Counted from the stretch's first letter, positions 1 through 13,400 are shown. The stretch: DNA of 64,000 bases from Marisa cornuarietis (GCA_004794655.1 SMMW01000595.1:484101-548100), one strand, 5' to 3'. Program-made: numbers and translations. The notes: generated by a model not told the origin, from the sequence alone.

Positions 1-192
1 GCGCTCCCCCTAACCACCCCTCCCCCCCACCACAAAAGCCCATTACCACCATCATCGATTGCGCAGGTCTACACTCGCTCCGTCCAAAAGCTGACCAAAT
101 CGATCTTTTGTGTAGTCGACGAGGCGAAGGCAGGCTGGAATGATTGAAGGATGTGTTTGTTGGTTTTAAAGGTAACATTAATATATCCGTCC

Positions 193-287
193 ATTAGAGC
201 CGCAGCGTGTATTTGCTAAGGCCAGCTTTACAACGGTGCTTCTATGGTACAGCGGTGGGCTGCTGACTTTAAAATTGCGGCTCTAAT
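193..287. repeat. 12-bp perfect inverted repeat enclosing 71 bp
   Basis: ATTAGAGCCGCA (193-204) is matched by TGCGGCTCTAAT (276-287). The enclosed sequence has no coding content. It could be the ends of a very short MITE or chance. The core GCGGCTCTAATT also occurs once upstream of the KDZ-type gene (46976-46987). Confidence 0.4.
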
Positions 288-398
288 TAATAACAGGTAA
301 AAAAAGCTGTCATCATCGATGGGTCTGAGTTTCTTTCGTTAGCGACAGGAAAATGCGACAGAAGGTGGAGAAAAACTATGGGGGCATGTGACTTTAAA

Positions 399-910
399 CA
401 CTAAACTCAAAGACTGACATGACACTGTACTTAAAGACTGACACGACACTAAACTCAAAGACTGACACGACACTGTACTCAAAGACTGACATGACCTTAT
501 ACTCAAAGACTGACATGACACTAAACTCAAAGACTGACATGGCACTGTACTCAAAGACTGATACGACACTAAACTCAAAGACTGACACGACACTGTACTC
601 AAAGACTGACATGACACTAAACTCAAAGACTGACACGACACTGTACTCAAAGACTGACACGACACTAAACTCAAAGACTGACACGACACTGTACTCAAAG
701 ACTGACATGACACTAAACTCAAAGACTGACATGACCTTATACTCAAAGACTGACATGACACTAAACTAAAAGACTGACATGGCACTGTACTCAAAGACTG
801 ATACGACACTAAACTCAAAGGCTGACATGACACTGTACTTAAAGACTGACATGACACTGTACTCAAAGGCTGACGTGACACTGTACTGAAAGACTTACAC
901 GACACTGTAC
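399..910. repeat. 24-bp minisatellite, about 21 copies, with a 48-bp alternating register
   Basis: The unit is close to actcaaagactgacacgaca plus ctgt or ctaa. Copies ending ctgt and ctaa mostly alternate, giving a 48-bp dimer. Because 24 is a multiple of three, several frames stay open on both strands (up to 188 codons on the minus strand). These are repeat artefacts. Edge copies at 830-910 are the most diverged. Confidence 0.95.
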
Positions 911-2356
911 GTAATCATAGAATCGGACGATACTGTAATGAAATAATGACAACAGTACTATGATAATATACTGAATAAGCGCTGTAATCAGAGGCTGGAA
1001 CAGAACTGAAATCAAATAAAGGCAAAGCATTCACTGTGATCATACAAGGACACAGTGTTAAAAGAAGATGATGGCAAAACACAGTGATGACACACTCATC
1101 ACAGGCAATTTCCTTGTGAGTGTCATGTGTTTCCTTCTGATGGAAGTCCTGCCTAGCCCACACCGCTGTTTTATCTCAGATTGCACAAACTACAACACTG
1201 TTGTCACTCTTATCTCACCCACAACTGATGGAAAATTCCGCTTGATACCAATATGGAAACAGCCATGTACTAGAGTTAAAATAGTTTGCTAGAAACTGTA
1301 GCAGTAGTAGGTCAAGGGAAGAGTTAAGCTGAGCGCAAGGAGATTGACATCACGGATGTATGACGTAGGATGTATGATGTAGTAAGAATGACGTAGAATG
1401 TATGACGTAGCAAGGGACGGTGGAATGAGAGAAACGACAGAGGATGGAAGCCAAAACAGAATAAAGAGGCTTACTATTACAGAAACCATTGCACAGTGAG
1501 GAGAACAAAGCCTTCCATCAATCTTGATTGTCGTAGAAATGTTCTTGCTTCTCCTTGCTCCATTATTTATGTCCTTCTTTCTTTTTTCTCTGCCTGTTCT
1601 TCTCACCAATCAACCAAACGTCAACTCCCACCGCCGCTGGTTCACAATCGTCTATAAATAAAGACTTTCAGCTGGTTCCAGGCCTTTGAATAAATGTCGA
1701 TATAGACTGCGAAGATTGAGGGTGGGACTTGGCGACAACAACATACGGCCCGTCTTTGGCCTGCAGCAACAACAACCAGATCATCATGGTGGCACGGAGC
1801 TCCTTCGTGGATACATTTTTTATAATTTTCACGGAATATTTATCTTCCATTGCCATCAGACACAAGAAAGCGAAGTGACAGTTTTGTGGCTGGCGTCTTT
1901 TCCACTTCTTTTTTATTTTTTGTTTGTGATTTTTGCTTTTGTTTTTGTTCTTGCGGCACAAACATATTGCTTGCCAAACCTTGTGTTAAGAGAGCAAGAG
2001 AGCAAAAGTCTGATCACAGTACTTTGCTAATGGCCATGAAAATGAACGGATGGCTGTTTGCATCAGCTGGAGATTGTGACGGAAAGCTGAACACGAAGAT
2101 AACAGTCCTGATTAGTTTTTGTGTGTATTGACTGATTGCCAGTTTAATTTTTTAATATTTTGTGAGGACATAAACTGGCTAGCTACTCGACAGTTTGGGA
2201 AAACACGAGAGAGAGAGAGAGAGAGACCAAGAGCTGAAAGCAGTCGAGCTCCGTAGCAGACGGCGCGCCAGGCAAACACCAAGTGTGTTTGTGTACATTC
2301 ACAATATTGCAGCAGCAACATGGAACAAACAGCATTAGCCCACTGCCACAGGGTCA
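911..2356. other. No gene recognised
   Basis: Apart from the short minisatellite at 1.35 kb and a (GA)n run at 2209-2226, I see only short open frames without family resemblance. Confidence 0.6.
1353..1412. repeat. Short degenerate minisatellite, about 14 bp x 4
   Basis: Four imperfect copies of a unit like gatgtatgacgtag follow one another. Each contains a TGACGTA-like or TGATGTA half-site. No coding content. Confidence 0.6.

Positions 2357-2437
<81 letters not shown>
2357..2437. repeat. (ATG)27 microsatellite
   Basis: An uninterrupted 81-bp trinucleotide run. It is not embedded in a recognisable gene. Confidence 0.98.
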
Positions 2438-3460
2438 TATAATGCTAAGCATTAAATCTGAGTTAAGAGAAGTAGAAGACGAAAATGTTTTAGACCCAAG
2501 ACGAACAGGTAACATTCCCGTTTATCACCGTCTCCAGGTACAAGGTAGTGGAAATGAACTTGTACTAAAAAGCCCAGAGTAAATTATCCTCCCACTTAGC
2601 CATGGAAAGCTTTGATGTGATTATAAATATCACATCCCACAATAACTAGAAGCCAGAAATAGCCGCTTGACTCTCTCTCTCTCTTTGTGGTAACAAGGCA
2701 ACAGTGTATTGATGCTGGGATCTAGCAAGATGCTAGTAAACTGCAGCAGATAAAGGCAGACATATTGACAAGCACGCGCACTGATACGAGCAGAGGGTTC
2801 GATTCCTCTTTTCCGTCGTCTGCAGAATAATGGAAGCATTCAGTCGATCTGGCACGCTTTCCATCCGTCAACCTACCCACCCTCAATCTATCCCCTCTCA
2901 CCCACCCCTCCCCCTACATTAAAAGTGCGTGCGGGCATGTATGTTTAGTGAATGAAGTTTAAGCCGATAAGATGATAAAAAAGAAAGCATCCGTTCAGAC
3001 ATGGCAAGAAAGGGAGAGAGATGGCCACACCGACAAAAAGAAAGAAAAGAGAGAGAGAGAAGAGTTTCTGACGTCATAGCTGATCCCGGCAGTAGGTCGT
3101 GACCCTGGCGCGCTACCTCACAAGCGGAAGTTAGCGAGGATAGACGTCAGCGATAATAGCACCATGTCGTCAGCACCAACGGCTGATAACAGCCATCGAT
3201 TGCAAATTCACTTGGTGGCCCCTGGCAGTCTCGGCCCTGAAAGGTCACCAAGGTCACCCTGCACCACGTCCGCTCCAACTGACCGTGACTATTGTCATGG
3301 CAACTGGTTTTATCTGTCGTTTTATCTGGTTTTCTGTCCATGTGTCTCGATTTGGCCTTTAGTGTGCGTATGTATGTGTGTACATTTAGCATTATTTCAA
3401 TACATTTTGCTGTCTTTCCATCTCTTGCAGCCTTAAGGTTCGCTTTGTTGTGTGATTCAC

Positions 3461-3481
3461 CCCCTCCCCCCCCCCCCCCCC
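3461..3481. repeat. Poly-C tract
   Basis: A C-rich run (one T inside) of about 21 bp. The complementary strand is a G-run that could form quadruplex structures. Confidence 0.9.
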
Positions 3482-3770
3482 GGTTTGCTTGAAAGTGAGA
3501 GAGTTCCGTTTGTATGTCGTTTGTTTGACTGCAGACCTGACGGCTTAGTCGCTGCAACACTTCCCTCGCCTACCAGCAGTTACGGGTATCGGAGGTATCT
3601 AGGAATGTAGTGTAGGGAGAAAGGAGATGGAGGTGCTACACCGCCCCCCCCCACCCGTCGCTCACACACGGCGATCTCTTCACATTTATCGCCCTTTTGA
3701 CTGCTGGCCTTATTTTTTTTACCTTACGATCCGATCAGTTTTTGTTTGTTGGTACGTTACATTGTTTTTT

Positions 3771-3818
3771 TACACACACACACACACACACACACGCACG
3801 CACACACGCGCGCACGCA
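3771..3818. repeat. (AC)n microsatellite with CG interruptions
   Basis: A pure AC run to 3795 is followed by acgc/gcgc variants to about 3818. Confidence 0.95.
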
Positions 3819-4177
3819 GGCACGCATTCACAAAGGACATATCTTTATTTACGAGGGTGAAAGAATAAGCAAAATTATAATTGTTTTATTTTACATCTAG
3901 CACTTAATCTAAAAAAAGAACCTGACACACTACATTACTATAATGCATCAAGATAACAAGTATATTAAAAAATTTAAATATGTACAAAGATAGGGGTTGA
4001 GGTCGAATTCGAGAGTGCTTTTTTGATTAATAAATAACATAATATTATGGTACAAATATGGAGTTTGGAGAGAAGACATCAGAAGCAGATAATAATAATG
4101 CGGTATTGTAAGACTCGTCTCGTTCACAGACAAAAGCGCAATTTTGGTGCTGATTGAATTCTGATTTCCATTACTTC

Positions 4178-4447
4178 TGGGGCCAGTTGCATAACACGTT
4201 TCTAATTTTAAACACTTTTAGGCTTTAACTCTCTTTAGATAATCAGTTTAAAGTGCACACCACAATTTTAGAATTTTTAAAACTAAAACTGCTTTAAGTA
4301 AGATAAAGTTGTTTAAGTCTGACTTTCCGTCCTGTCAGTACAATTTTTTGTATGTTCTTGTGCAGGGGATTTAAATGGCAGAGAAGAGATTTCGCTTCTT
4401 TAGAACAGTTTTAAGGTTTAGAAACGTGTTGTGCAGCCTGCGCCTGG
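4178..4447. mobile_element. MITE-like element with terminal inverted repeats
   Basis: The left end ggggccagttgcataacacg continues to TGCATAACACGTTTCTAA (4188-4205). This is mirrored by TTTAGAAACGTGTTGTGCA at 4417-4435, followed by a degenerate copy of the outer end (gcctgcgcctgg). The interior is about 210 bp, AT-rich and non-coding. Short elements with ends of the form GGCCCAGTTGCATAA are common in marine invertebrate genomes. A target-site duplication is not clear. An ATG-initiated frame of 65 codons inside it is probably spurious. Confidence 0.55.
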
Positions 4448-5297
4448 CTGTTTTAAACAACAAAGCCACGATCGGTGACAGTGCATGGTTATTTGTAATT
4501 CATTTCTTGATTACCCCACAAACAAAAACCGTTGTTAACAGATACATATTTTATAAATACATTTTACCTTAGCTGTGATGCCAACATTTTTTATAATCTT
4601 CATATTGCTTTTATTGTTCAGGAGCTTCTGCGTAGCTCCGTCGTTTCGAATAAATAATTAAATAAATCATTATCCTTAAATTAATAAAAACGATTGCACA
4701 ACCCAGCAATCAATCAAAATATGAATGAAGTGTGTCCACAAGAGAGGTCGCTTACTATTTGGTATGAAAGTCAGGCGTGGAAGGAGGGAGAGGGGGAGAG
4801 AAAGCAGAAGGTAGTCTGGTCTAGGACACATTAACCCTCAGGCAGCTACATCCCGACAACAACCACCGGCGGTGTTGGAATGGCTGTCTGGAAAGTTGCG
4901 GAATTCGTGGTATTCTCGCTCTGACAGCTGTGAGTAGAACAGGTAGATTCTTTTTACTTCTTCCTGAGTTTCGTAAAGAAAAAAAAAAGACGGTGAGTAA
5001 CACCCGTTCAAAGTGGAGATCACTCTTGGTTGAGCGTGAGAGTAAGAAACATAAGCTGCTGCAAACCCAGCCACTTTTCAACAAGGACAATAAAATGTAT
5101 CCAGTACATCCAAACTTTATTAGGAGAAAACGTTGACATACATGATTTGCAATATTGTTAACCGATGTAAATTCTATATACAGGACACAACAAGAACTGT
5201 GTCAGCTGCACCAAATCAGACCCAAGGCTGGTCTTACCCACTTTCATAGTGTGAACCTCGTCCTGCTATGATCATCTCACAATAAAAATCCTTTTTT

Positions 5298-5431
5298 TTT
5301 CCTTTCCTGGTGTTTTATCTATTTATTTACTTTATTTTTTCTTATTATTTTTTATTTATTTTGTTTTTGCTGTGCAATGAGCATTCTTCTGAATGGATAC
5401 CTGCGCATTACAAATGGACATCATCATCATA
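5298..5431 (+). mobile_element. 3' UTR stub of the same ATC-tailed LINE family
   Basis: This stretch matches, in reverse orientation, the 3' end of the copy at 45.4 kb. The shared parts are a T-rich segment ending gtttttgctgtgcaatgagc, then attcttctgaatggatacct and gcgcattacaaatggac, closed by a short ATC repeat (5419-5430). Only the 3' UTR remains, as expected from severe 5' truncation on insertion. Confidence 0.75.
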
Positions 5432-7656
5432 ATATCCAACTTTTAATTCTTAAAATAATCGTACATTATTCTTCCCAAGCTATAGAAAAGTTCCATGATA
5501 TGGAATTCAATTGTGACCAAACATTCAGAAGTAAGCGAGCAAGCAAGCAAGCGAGCGAGCGAGGAAAAAACCCAGCGAACCTGAAATTTCAGTAGGTAAC
5601 CGAAATAAAAAAGGTAAAATAACCAACAGCATCCGACAGGTAAAGGCAGTTGTTCTACGTTCAAATTCGCATAAAATTTTTTAGGCACAGGTAGGTGTGT
5701 GAAGACAGGTAGAAGGAGGTGGAGGGATGGGAAACGGTGTCGCTAGACTGTCTTGATTAAAAAAAAAAAAGTTTTACTCGCCGACAGTGAGGAGCGGAAT
5801 GGCCCCGGAGCAATTGTGTCTTGTCAGCCATGCTTGTTTATCGGAAGCAGTCAGCGCATCGCTTGCAGCAGGCGACCAGCCTCCACGAGAACATTGTATA
5901 CATGGCGAACACAAGCACACCCTGGCCAGTATACACAGAGACTGAAACTGCAGCCACGATACCTGCGAGCTTCCGGCATAAACCACTGCACCCCGAAATA
6001 CCCTGATGATGCGATTGTGCACGGGATTCAAATCCCGGCCTTGACGTGGCAGTGGAGCTGTTTTGACAAAGGTGACAAAAGTAACTTTATTTTGACAAAT
6101 GTTAGACTACGCGAAAGTGAACTAGATATCATACAAACTCCTCCATAATTCTGGTTGAAAGGCGGTGTACGTGTACAATAGTGTGTACAATATGTACAAT
6201 CATGCATGATTTGTCGTACACACTCGCCAGGAGCCGCGTTCGACATGAGGAATGTTTGAGGAGCTGAGCCCTCGAAAGCAAGAGAACTATTGGGCATGGG
6301 TAGGTTTGAAGAGTTCCGATTATTTCCTCACCAACAAAGGTGGTAGTCTTCCTATTGCTTGTCTGTCAAACAAATCGTGAGATGATCCGAGTAAGAAAAT
6401 ATAACTCAGCTGCTGAACTAAACTTATATAAACCGCCGAAAGAGAAACCTATTTTTAAATCAGTAATTTGGAGGGATTTTGTTCCCAGTGGGAAAGAACA
6501 AAGTATAATGAAGATCAATGAATACCACGGGGATGATTTAAAACCCTGTGGTGGTAGTGAAGATGATAGTGATGTAAAGGATGAATGCAACAAAACTGAA
6601 CACATGAATAAATAGATGAATAGAGGGTGGATAAATCAAAACAAAGATAACTATATATAAAACGATGTATATGTGGATAAATTGATAACTACTGATGAAG
6701 GTATAGTTGAATGAATAGATGTTTGCTTGGAGGAAAGGTGGTGGTGGGAGGAGATAAACCTTAGAAGACATCCGTCAGCAAGACAACGCTTTACTCCCAA
6801 GAGCCAGATCCAAAATAATCACATTTTTGAACTCAGAACAAGGAACTCTGCAGCCACGTGAAGTCTTGGCGAAGCAAGCTGTCTGGCAAGTCAGGATGTG
6901 AATGCTGCCCTTAGACTCACGGCTCGTGCCACTGGAAGTTTGCCTCCCTGCCTCGCATCAAAGGTAGCGGGTCAGCCTCTCACGGTCTGTCGTCTCTCCT
7001 GTACTAAAAGATCGAGCAACTGGGTGGCGCCTGCGGCGGCTTGCAGGACCTTTGTGTTCTGTACACTTTGATTGAGGACTTGCAGGTATCTGTGGAATCC
7101 TTGCTGCACTGCCCAACTTTACAGCCGTTTGTTCTTTCACCCTGACCGCAAGGCTTTCCTAGTCTCGGGTATCCTGTCGGTCCTAAAGCGAGGGCGACAA
7201 GGTAACAGGACAGACTATATTGGTGTAACACTGTAACAATCCTCTGATAATGTAGTGAGGTCAGGTGTTCTTTCGTCACCTCCCAAATTTTAGACGGGGG
7301 GATATGGACATCTCTTCCGTGAAGCATCTCACAGTCACGTGGCATTGACATCATCGTCTCGTGGGACAAAGACTCGAGGTCAGGGGGTCAAAAGCACCAG
7401 TCGTCGCGACACCTGCACGAGTTAACACTGTTGATTGTCTGCTCTTTGCTTGTGCCTGTCTGTTCAATCAAATAGCTTCTCACTTTTCCGAGGTGTACTG
7501 CTACCCCTCCGTTGCTTTGGACTTTCCATACCTTGCTCGTGTGGATGATATTAATATGAACATAAAACTTCAGCAAACATCTCTCAGTGTACATTCGAGC
7601 TGGTGTGTGTGTTTTTTTTATTGCCTACGAAATTGCTTGCTCGTTTTTCTGTTGGC

Positions 7657-7658
<2 letters not shown>
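5432..7658. other. No gene recognised
   Basis: There is a short GCAA/GCGA run (5535-5562). A sequence with a palindromic tRNA B-box-like core, gggattcaaatccc, lies near 6,022 and may be an old SINE scrap. Open frames up to 131 codons (for example 5753-6148 plus, 7004-7369 minus) lack recognisable motifs and overlap one another on opposite strands. Confidence 0.55.

Positions 7659-7710
<52 letters not shown>
7659..7710. repeat. (GT)26 microsatellite
   Basis: An uninterrupted GT run of about 52 bp. Confidence 0.98.
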
Positions 7711-7711
<1 letters not shown>

Positions 7712-8332
7712 CTATACCAAACGCCACGCGTTGTGTGAAGCACAGGTATGACAAATATCCGATTTGCTTAACTGACAGATGCAGACCAGACTGGATCCTA
7801 TTAAGAATTCTTCCAGGTGAGACAGACTTGCTTGGACGGGTGTCAAGAATTGCTAATATTCGTTTATTTGGCATTCCTTAAACGGAGTGCGATGACAGCG
7901 GGTCTATCGGTAAGGTGATCGTGGAAGTAGTGCACAGCGGAAGTGATGTAAACAAACTCTCGCTCGTGAATGACAAGAACTCAAAGCGTCTGGTAGACAA
8001 AGAAAGATAACCAACGAGCGAGACCAGGGGAGTTACCGCACATGAAAGGGCTGGAGTGAGGAGTGAGGAGTGAGGGCCTGGCGCCACGTCACGAGAACCG
8101 TACAATGATAAGACCAGACACGCGCTTGGCGCGCGGAGTTTTGGGGAGAGGAACCACGTGACCAAGTCAACAGGCAGGGTAGCAAGTCAGAGCTGAAGTA
8201 CTAAAGTTGTGTGGTTATTAATGATGCCGGGTCCCGGCATAGCCAAAGTTGTCTGACAAGCTGCTTAAAAGCAGCCTAATACTTAAGCTTGAAATTGTGT
8301 GCCCATACTTACGACAATGACTTAATTAACAT

Positions 8333-8910
8333 AATAATAATAATAATAGTGAAGATTTTTATAGCGCATATTCACACTCATAGAGAGCATGCTCTTAGCG
8401 CTTAAAACGAGGAAGAGACGTGGACTAAGTAGATACAGAACACAGGGGACGAAAGAAAACGACAGTACTGACGAAACAGAAACAAAAGGCATCAAGTAAC
8501 AGGAACAGAAAAATATAGTGATTCTGCGAGAAAGATGGGTAAAGTAGCAAGAGGGAAGGGGGCGGGGTTAAGAAGGACTAGCATTGTGTGGACTGTGTTA
8601 GGAGAAATGCTCAAGGAAGAGGTGCGTTTTCAGTGCAGATTTGAAAGATTCAGTTGTAGGAAGGTGGCGGATATGGAAAGGAAGAGAGTTCCATTGTTTT
8701 GCAGCACAGTAGCCAAAAGTCCTGTGACCATATGTTGTTGTTCTGGTGACAGGAACAGTTAGGATACGGTCGTCAGACGAAGAGCGTAGTTGTCTGGACG
8801 GAGAGTAAGGGATGAGAAGTTCAGAGAAATAGTCAGGACAGGAGCCAGCAAAGAAATTAAAACACAGCACAGACAGTTTGTACTGAATGCGAGATAGGCA
8901 TAACATCTAG
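8333..8910 (-). pseudogene. CR1/L2-type LINE 3' end (RT thumb plus 3' UTR with ATT tail)
   Basis: On the minus strand, 8906-8598 encodes CPDYFSELLIPYSPSRQLRS, then FGYCAAKQWNSLPFHIRH and FKSALKTHLFLEHF. This is the familiar C-terminal end of CR1/L2-like LINE proteins (AP-Y---L, PSR-LRSS, LWNSLP, LKTHLF). Downstream on that strand is a 3' UTR containing gcgctataaaaatcttcact and then an ATT repeat to about 8,333. That layout fits a 5'-truncated LINE copy whose tail is a short tandem repeat. Confidence 0.8.
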
Positions 8911-10010
8911 GCAGATATAACTTTGGTCTAACACCAGACACTTGATGCAAACAAGCGTCTGATTCGAAAAACAACCTACCAGCCCCGCTTTAAGAAGCAA
9001 GACGCAAAGAAAAGAAATATAATTATCTTCGAAAATAAATTCCATAATTATATTCACACCTCCCATCAAACCCCCCGTCCCACCCGAAAAAAAGATCCCA
9101 CACCGTTTGGTCATCCTCATTTCCAGTAAACTCCTCCTGGCTTCATACACTGCGCGTGTTAAGGTAAACAACTTCAGCCACCACCTTGCTATACGCCCTT
9201 CACAACTGCGCAAATGTCATGGAATAGCTGACCAAGTTTGGCAAGGTTGTGTGTAAAGGTCTCAAGTCACATGAAACCAAAAGTTTTAGAGGAAGCCTTT
9301 GGAACATTGGAACTTTTCTCAATACGGTTGCTAAAGCCGAACGCTTTCGCTAAAAAAAAAGATCGCCACCACAGTGAGACTCTGATGCACTTTGGAGGTT
9401 GGATGTTCGACACGCTGCTGGCCTTTAATATGCCATGGATCTTCTTGTCATCACAGGCTGAGATTGACAAAATCAGGGACCAGATGTCCTCGCCTGTAAC
9501 GTCAGCTAAAATGAGTTCAGAATGTTAGTACTTTAACTGAATGTTCGGACTTGAGCATGCAGCTAGCGTGACTGTGCACGCGTTGAAACCGTTCTCGTCT
9601 AAAGAGAGGTGAAGGCCGTTGTAAACGACTCAAGGGATAATTATTGCTACCCATAATGCTATGCTATCGCTTCGCAAAATAGGTTGGCAAGAAAGTGGGA
9701 ATAGGATTGGAATTGCAGTCAGCAAGCCTTCTCACAAGCATGCTCAGACCTCCGGAGGTTCAGGAGGATTTAACAGCTCTATGAAAATGACGACGGGATC
9801 AACTGTAAGCAATTTCACCTACAGTCCTTGACTAGTGCACTGGACGCCCTTACAGTTTGTCGGCATCGGCGTCGTCCAAGACAAAAATAATAGTAATAAT
9901 AAAAATTTTAAAAGTGAAATAATGGGCTGTTTTTTTCAGTGGAAACGTCTGTATGAATAACATGCTTTATTTTTTTTCTCGCCGTTCACCGCTCATCTGC
10001 ATGCGCGCGT

Positions 10011-10011
<1 letters not shown>
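8911..10011. other. No gene recognised
   Basis: Open frames of up to about 118 codons without motifs. The right part is AT-rich. Confidence 0.55.
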
Positions 10012-10067
<56 letters not shown>

Positions 10068-10078
10068 AACACACACAC
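10012..10078. repeat. (CA)n microsatellite
   Basis: A pure CA run to 10064, then gcaa and a further short CA run. Confidence 0.98.
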
Positions 10079-10389
10079 GTCATTGTACCTCTCAGCAGAG
10101 TTTATCGAATAATACAGATTCACTTAGTGTTCTTCCTTTGCGTCCAAAGGGGATGAAGAGGTTTGCTAACTGCATGTACAAGACCAAATTGCGTGTTATT
10201 CTACGAACGGCGAGTTCCTCGCTTTGTTGCTTCAGTAATCAAGGCAGGCGGAAATCAGACAAGTTGATTCCATTATCTTGTGCGTGTAGGACATTGCAAG
10301 CAAAACAGGATACCTTTTGTCTAGAGGTTTGGATTAGATAGTGATACTTTTCCTTCCCACTCCTCTTGGTGTGCTTGGGTGTTTGCTTG

Positions 10390-10458
10390 TGTGTGCGCAC
10401 GCGCCTGTGTATGTGTGTGCGTGCGTGTCTTTTGTGTGTGTGCGTGTGTGTGTGTGAG
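10390..10458. repeat. Interrupted (GT)n/(GTGC)n tract
   Basis: Alternating purine-pyrimidine sequence with GT and GC steps and several interruptions. Confidence 0.85.
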
Positions 10459-10459
10459 T

Positions 10460-13400
10460 GAATGGTTCAAAGGTACATTTCATCCCTGTTAAAAGTATGT
10501 GTTCGTGACACCTTGGTTTATGTGTAAGTGTTAATGAGGCCACCTCTGCTTGCAAGGAAAGACATTAAACAAACACAAATTTATTTATTATTTTATTTAC
10601 TGGCGTTTATTTGTGTGCATGCGCAAAAAAGCCTAGAAGGTTTGAGGCCGAGGCCGTATGATAATTCTGGAGAGGAAGATTACGAAGAATGTTAGGATCA
10701 AGAAGTTTGGTTGGTATTGCTACGACTGAAAACATGCCTCCAGCGGTCTGCCACCAAGGTAGATTCACCCCCAAAAGAGAGGGTTGTGGGGCTAAAGCAC
10801 AGTCTTGGTATCCGTTTGAATGTTGGATAATTTTTTGAATCCAAAATATTTTTTAGTCAAGGGTTGTTAGTGATGAAGTAGTTACAACAAGCCTGATGAC
10901 AGAGGGAGGAAATGAGGACTGACGCGCTAAGCTCTTTTCAAACGTTTGTACGACCGTTACAAGTTATTTCTGGCAACAGTCTGCATACCTCATTAACTTT
11001 AATCGGTGCTAAAGAATCGGGTCCTGAAGAAACCTTAATCATCAGTCAAACATCACATTAGGAATTGCTCTCGTATGGCTCACATACACATACATCGCAG
11101 TCAATACTGTTTGTCTGTCGCCATTAAAGACCTATCACAGTCCAGTCTCTTAACTCTCCATACTTCTGTCTATTTAGTAGTTATGGCTGGGTTGATGAAA
11201 GTTCATCTCTCTGTCTGTCATTCTTTGCGTCTGTCGCTACCTTTCTTTTGCTCTGTATGTCTCTGTCTCTGTGTTTGAATCGTTTTCTCTGTCATACGTC
11301 TCTGTCTCTTACTCTAACGATATCTCTAATGTTATCTCCATTTCATCAATTTCCCTTTTATTTCTTTCTCTCTCTCTCTTTTCACAGCTGTACATCTATG
11401 TCAGTTTCAAGATAACAGTGTAAATATATCAAACAGTGTAAATATATCGAACAAATGTCAGACAACGATTGGCCGGACGGGTTCCCAAGGAGACTTTCTG
11501 CATGGAGTTAAAATGTGCAAATTTAATTCAACCAGGTTCAGGAGCCCAAGAGTGCTAAGACCGTAAAACTGCGACAAGGACCGTGTCAGGCATCATTGTT
11601 ATTAGTTATTGACTGTATCGTGAGTAAGCTTACATTTTAAGGATTAATGTGGAAGAACGAAAGAGCGTGAATGACGTCAGTTGTTTGGAAGACGTGTATG
11701 AGTGATGTAAAAAAGTGAAGGAAATGACGTGAGGGAGAGCGCGAGCAAGCAGTGGGTAGTCAGGTAGGAGAAGAGAGAGGTTTAGGACGGACAGACAAGT
11801 AGGGTAGGAATTAAAAGAAGAATTTGTTGAGTATGGCGTTTAGGAGTATATAGATGGATTAGGTGAGTAGGTATTCTTGTAGATATTCAGAAAGACAGGA
11901 CTCAAAGGATTTTATTATTTTAAAGTAATCTGGATGTATGAATCGTTTTTGTAACTGACTTTTCATTTGTGTATTTTTCTTGTTTTCTTCTTTTATTCAT
12001 AATTAGTAAAGCAGATACATTCGTTAGACAAATCATTCTTTTCTTTTAATTTGTGTGAAAGAACACGTATTTGTCAGGCTCCGTGTATGTGTTGAGAGGA
12101 TTGAGTGACTGATACACTGCGCGGTGGTCGCGACAGACCGGAACACAGCTGACCCGGCATTTTTCTTTTAACTTTAATGATGTTGGTACGTCCTCATCAC
12201 ATGTACAGCCATTGACAAAGATGGTCATTGTCATCACGCGACAAGTACCGCATCTTACCTGCTTCTGAAGTCCGAGAATAGAAAACAGGCGATGAGGCCG
12301 GCTTCATAGAGGAGGGCTCTCTGCCAGCGATACGACACTGTTGATTTTCTCCTCGACCAACTGAAGATCTCACGGGGTGGGGGGGGGGTGGGGGGAAAAT
12401 AAGTTACCATTCTGTTCGTCCTGCCCGCCGCTTCGACCTTAAACCTGCTTCATACATACGCCCCCAAAGGCGGCTGCACTTTGCAGGAGACAAAAGTGCC
12501 CTACCCCCAAGTGTATCTTTGACTTTTAATGCATAGTGCACAGGCCAGATGACCGAAAACATCGTTTAGTTTTCCATTGAAGAAGGAGCAACGAACCAGC
12601 AACGGCAACCTTTCAGGACAAAGCCAAAGCAAAATAAAAACAGAGACTGGATTGTGGAAATAGTCTAGCGTCCACCGCCACACTGAGGTTAACGTGTTTT
12701 CTCACAAGTTTTATTCGCAAATAAAATAAATAACTGATGAAGAGCGAACGACATGCTAGGATAAAAAATATGTGGTCAGCATTAAATAAAGTTTCGGCAT
12801 GATTCAGAACCCGCGATTGATGAATACAGCCCTTGTGGGTGTCCATACAGCGAGGAAAGACAATACCGCCTACAGAATGTCAATCAATGAGAGAACACGA
12901 AGACAGAACACATTTGATAGCGTGTTCAGGAAAGTGTGGAACGCGAATTTAGTGAATTTCTCGCCAGAGAAGAATAAAACGGATAAAATACGGAAAAAAA
13001 ATCACAGAAGCAAAGACAAACGGCAGATACATTGGAGAAAGCAACAGAGTAAGAGACTTGTCACATTTAGGCAGATAAACACGGTTGTTGTGATTGATAG
13101 CAGATCTTAAAGCGAAAATAAAATTAAAATCTGTCATCCCACCTTTGTGATGTAGTCGCCATTCAGAATTACTCGATCTTTCATTTTCTAAACTATCGAA
13201 AGAAAAAGAAGTATTACAAACGTAAAGTTGAGGAACTGTGGTGGAGTTATTAAGGCAAAGAGAAAGAGAGAGAGAGAGAGTTAGAGAGTAAAATAGAGAG
13301 ACAGAGAGACAGAAACATAGAGTATATGAAAATATATATAAGTAGCAAAATAATTTATTTTTGTTAGTTTATTGATTACCTGTTAACAACTTTAAATCTG

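Larger units (their letters stand above)
2438..4177. other. No gene recognised; simple repeats
   Basis: The stretch contains CT and GA runs, an isolated B-box-like ggttcgattcc near 2,792, a TGACGTCA palindrome near 3,070, and the C and AC tracts listed separately. A 137-codon minus frame (3147-3560) is low-complexity where it crosses the C-run, and I do not accept it. Confidence 0.55.

Noticed and set aside
399..910. CRISPR-like array
   Set aside because: Repeats are directly contiguous with no unique spacers, and the window is eukaryotic.
2770..2830. Isolated tRNA B-box-like sequence (ggttcgattcc)
   Set aside because: No A box at the right spacing and no cloverleaf, so it is neither a tRNA gene nor a clear SINE.
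6000..6060. B-box-like gggattcaaatccc core as a tRNA gene
   Set aside because: The upstream sequence does not fold as a tRNA and no A box was found. At most it is an old SINE scrap.
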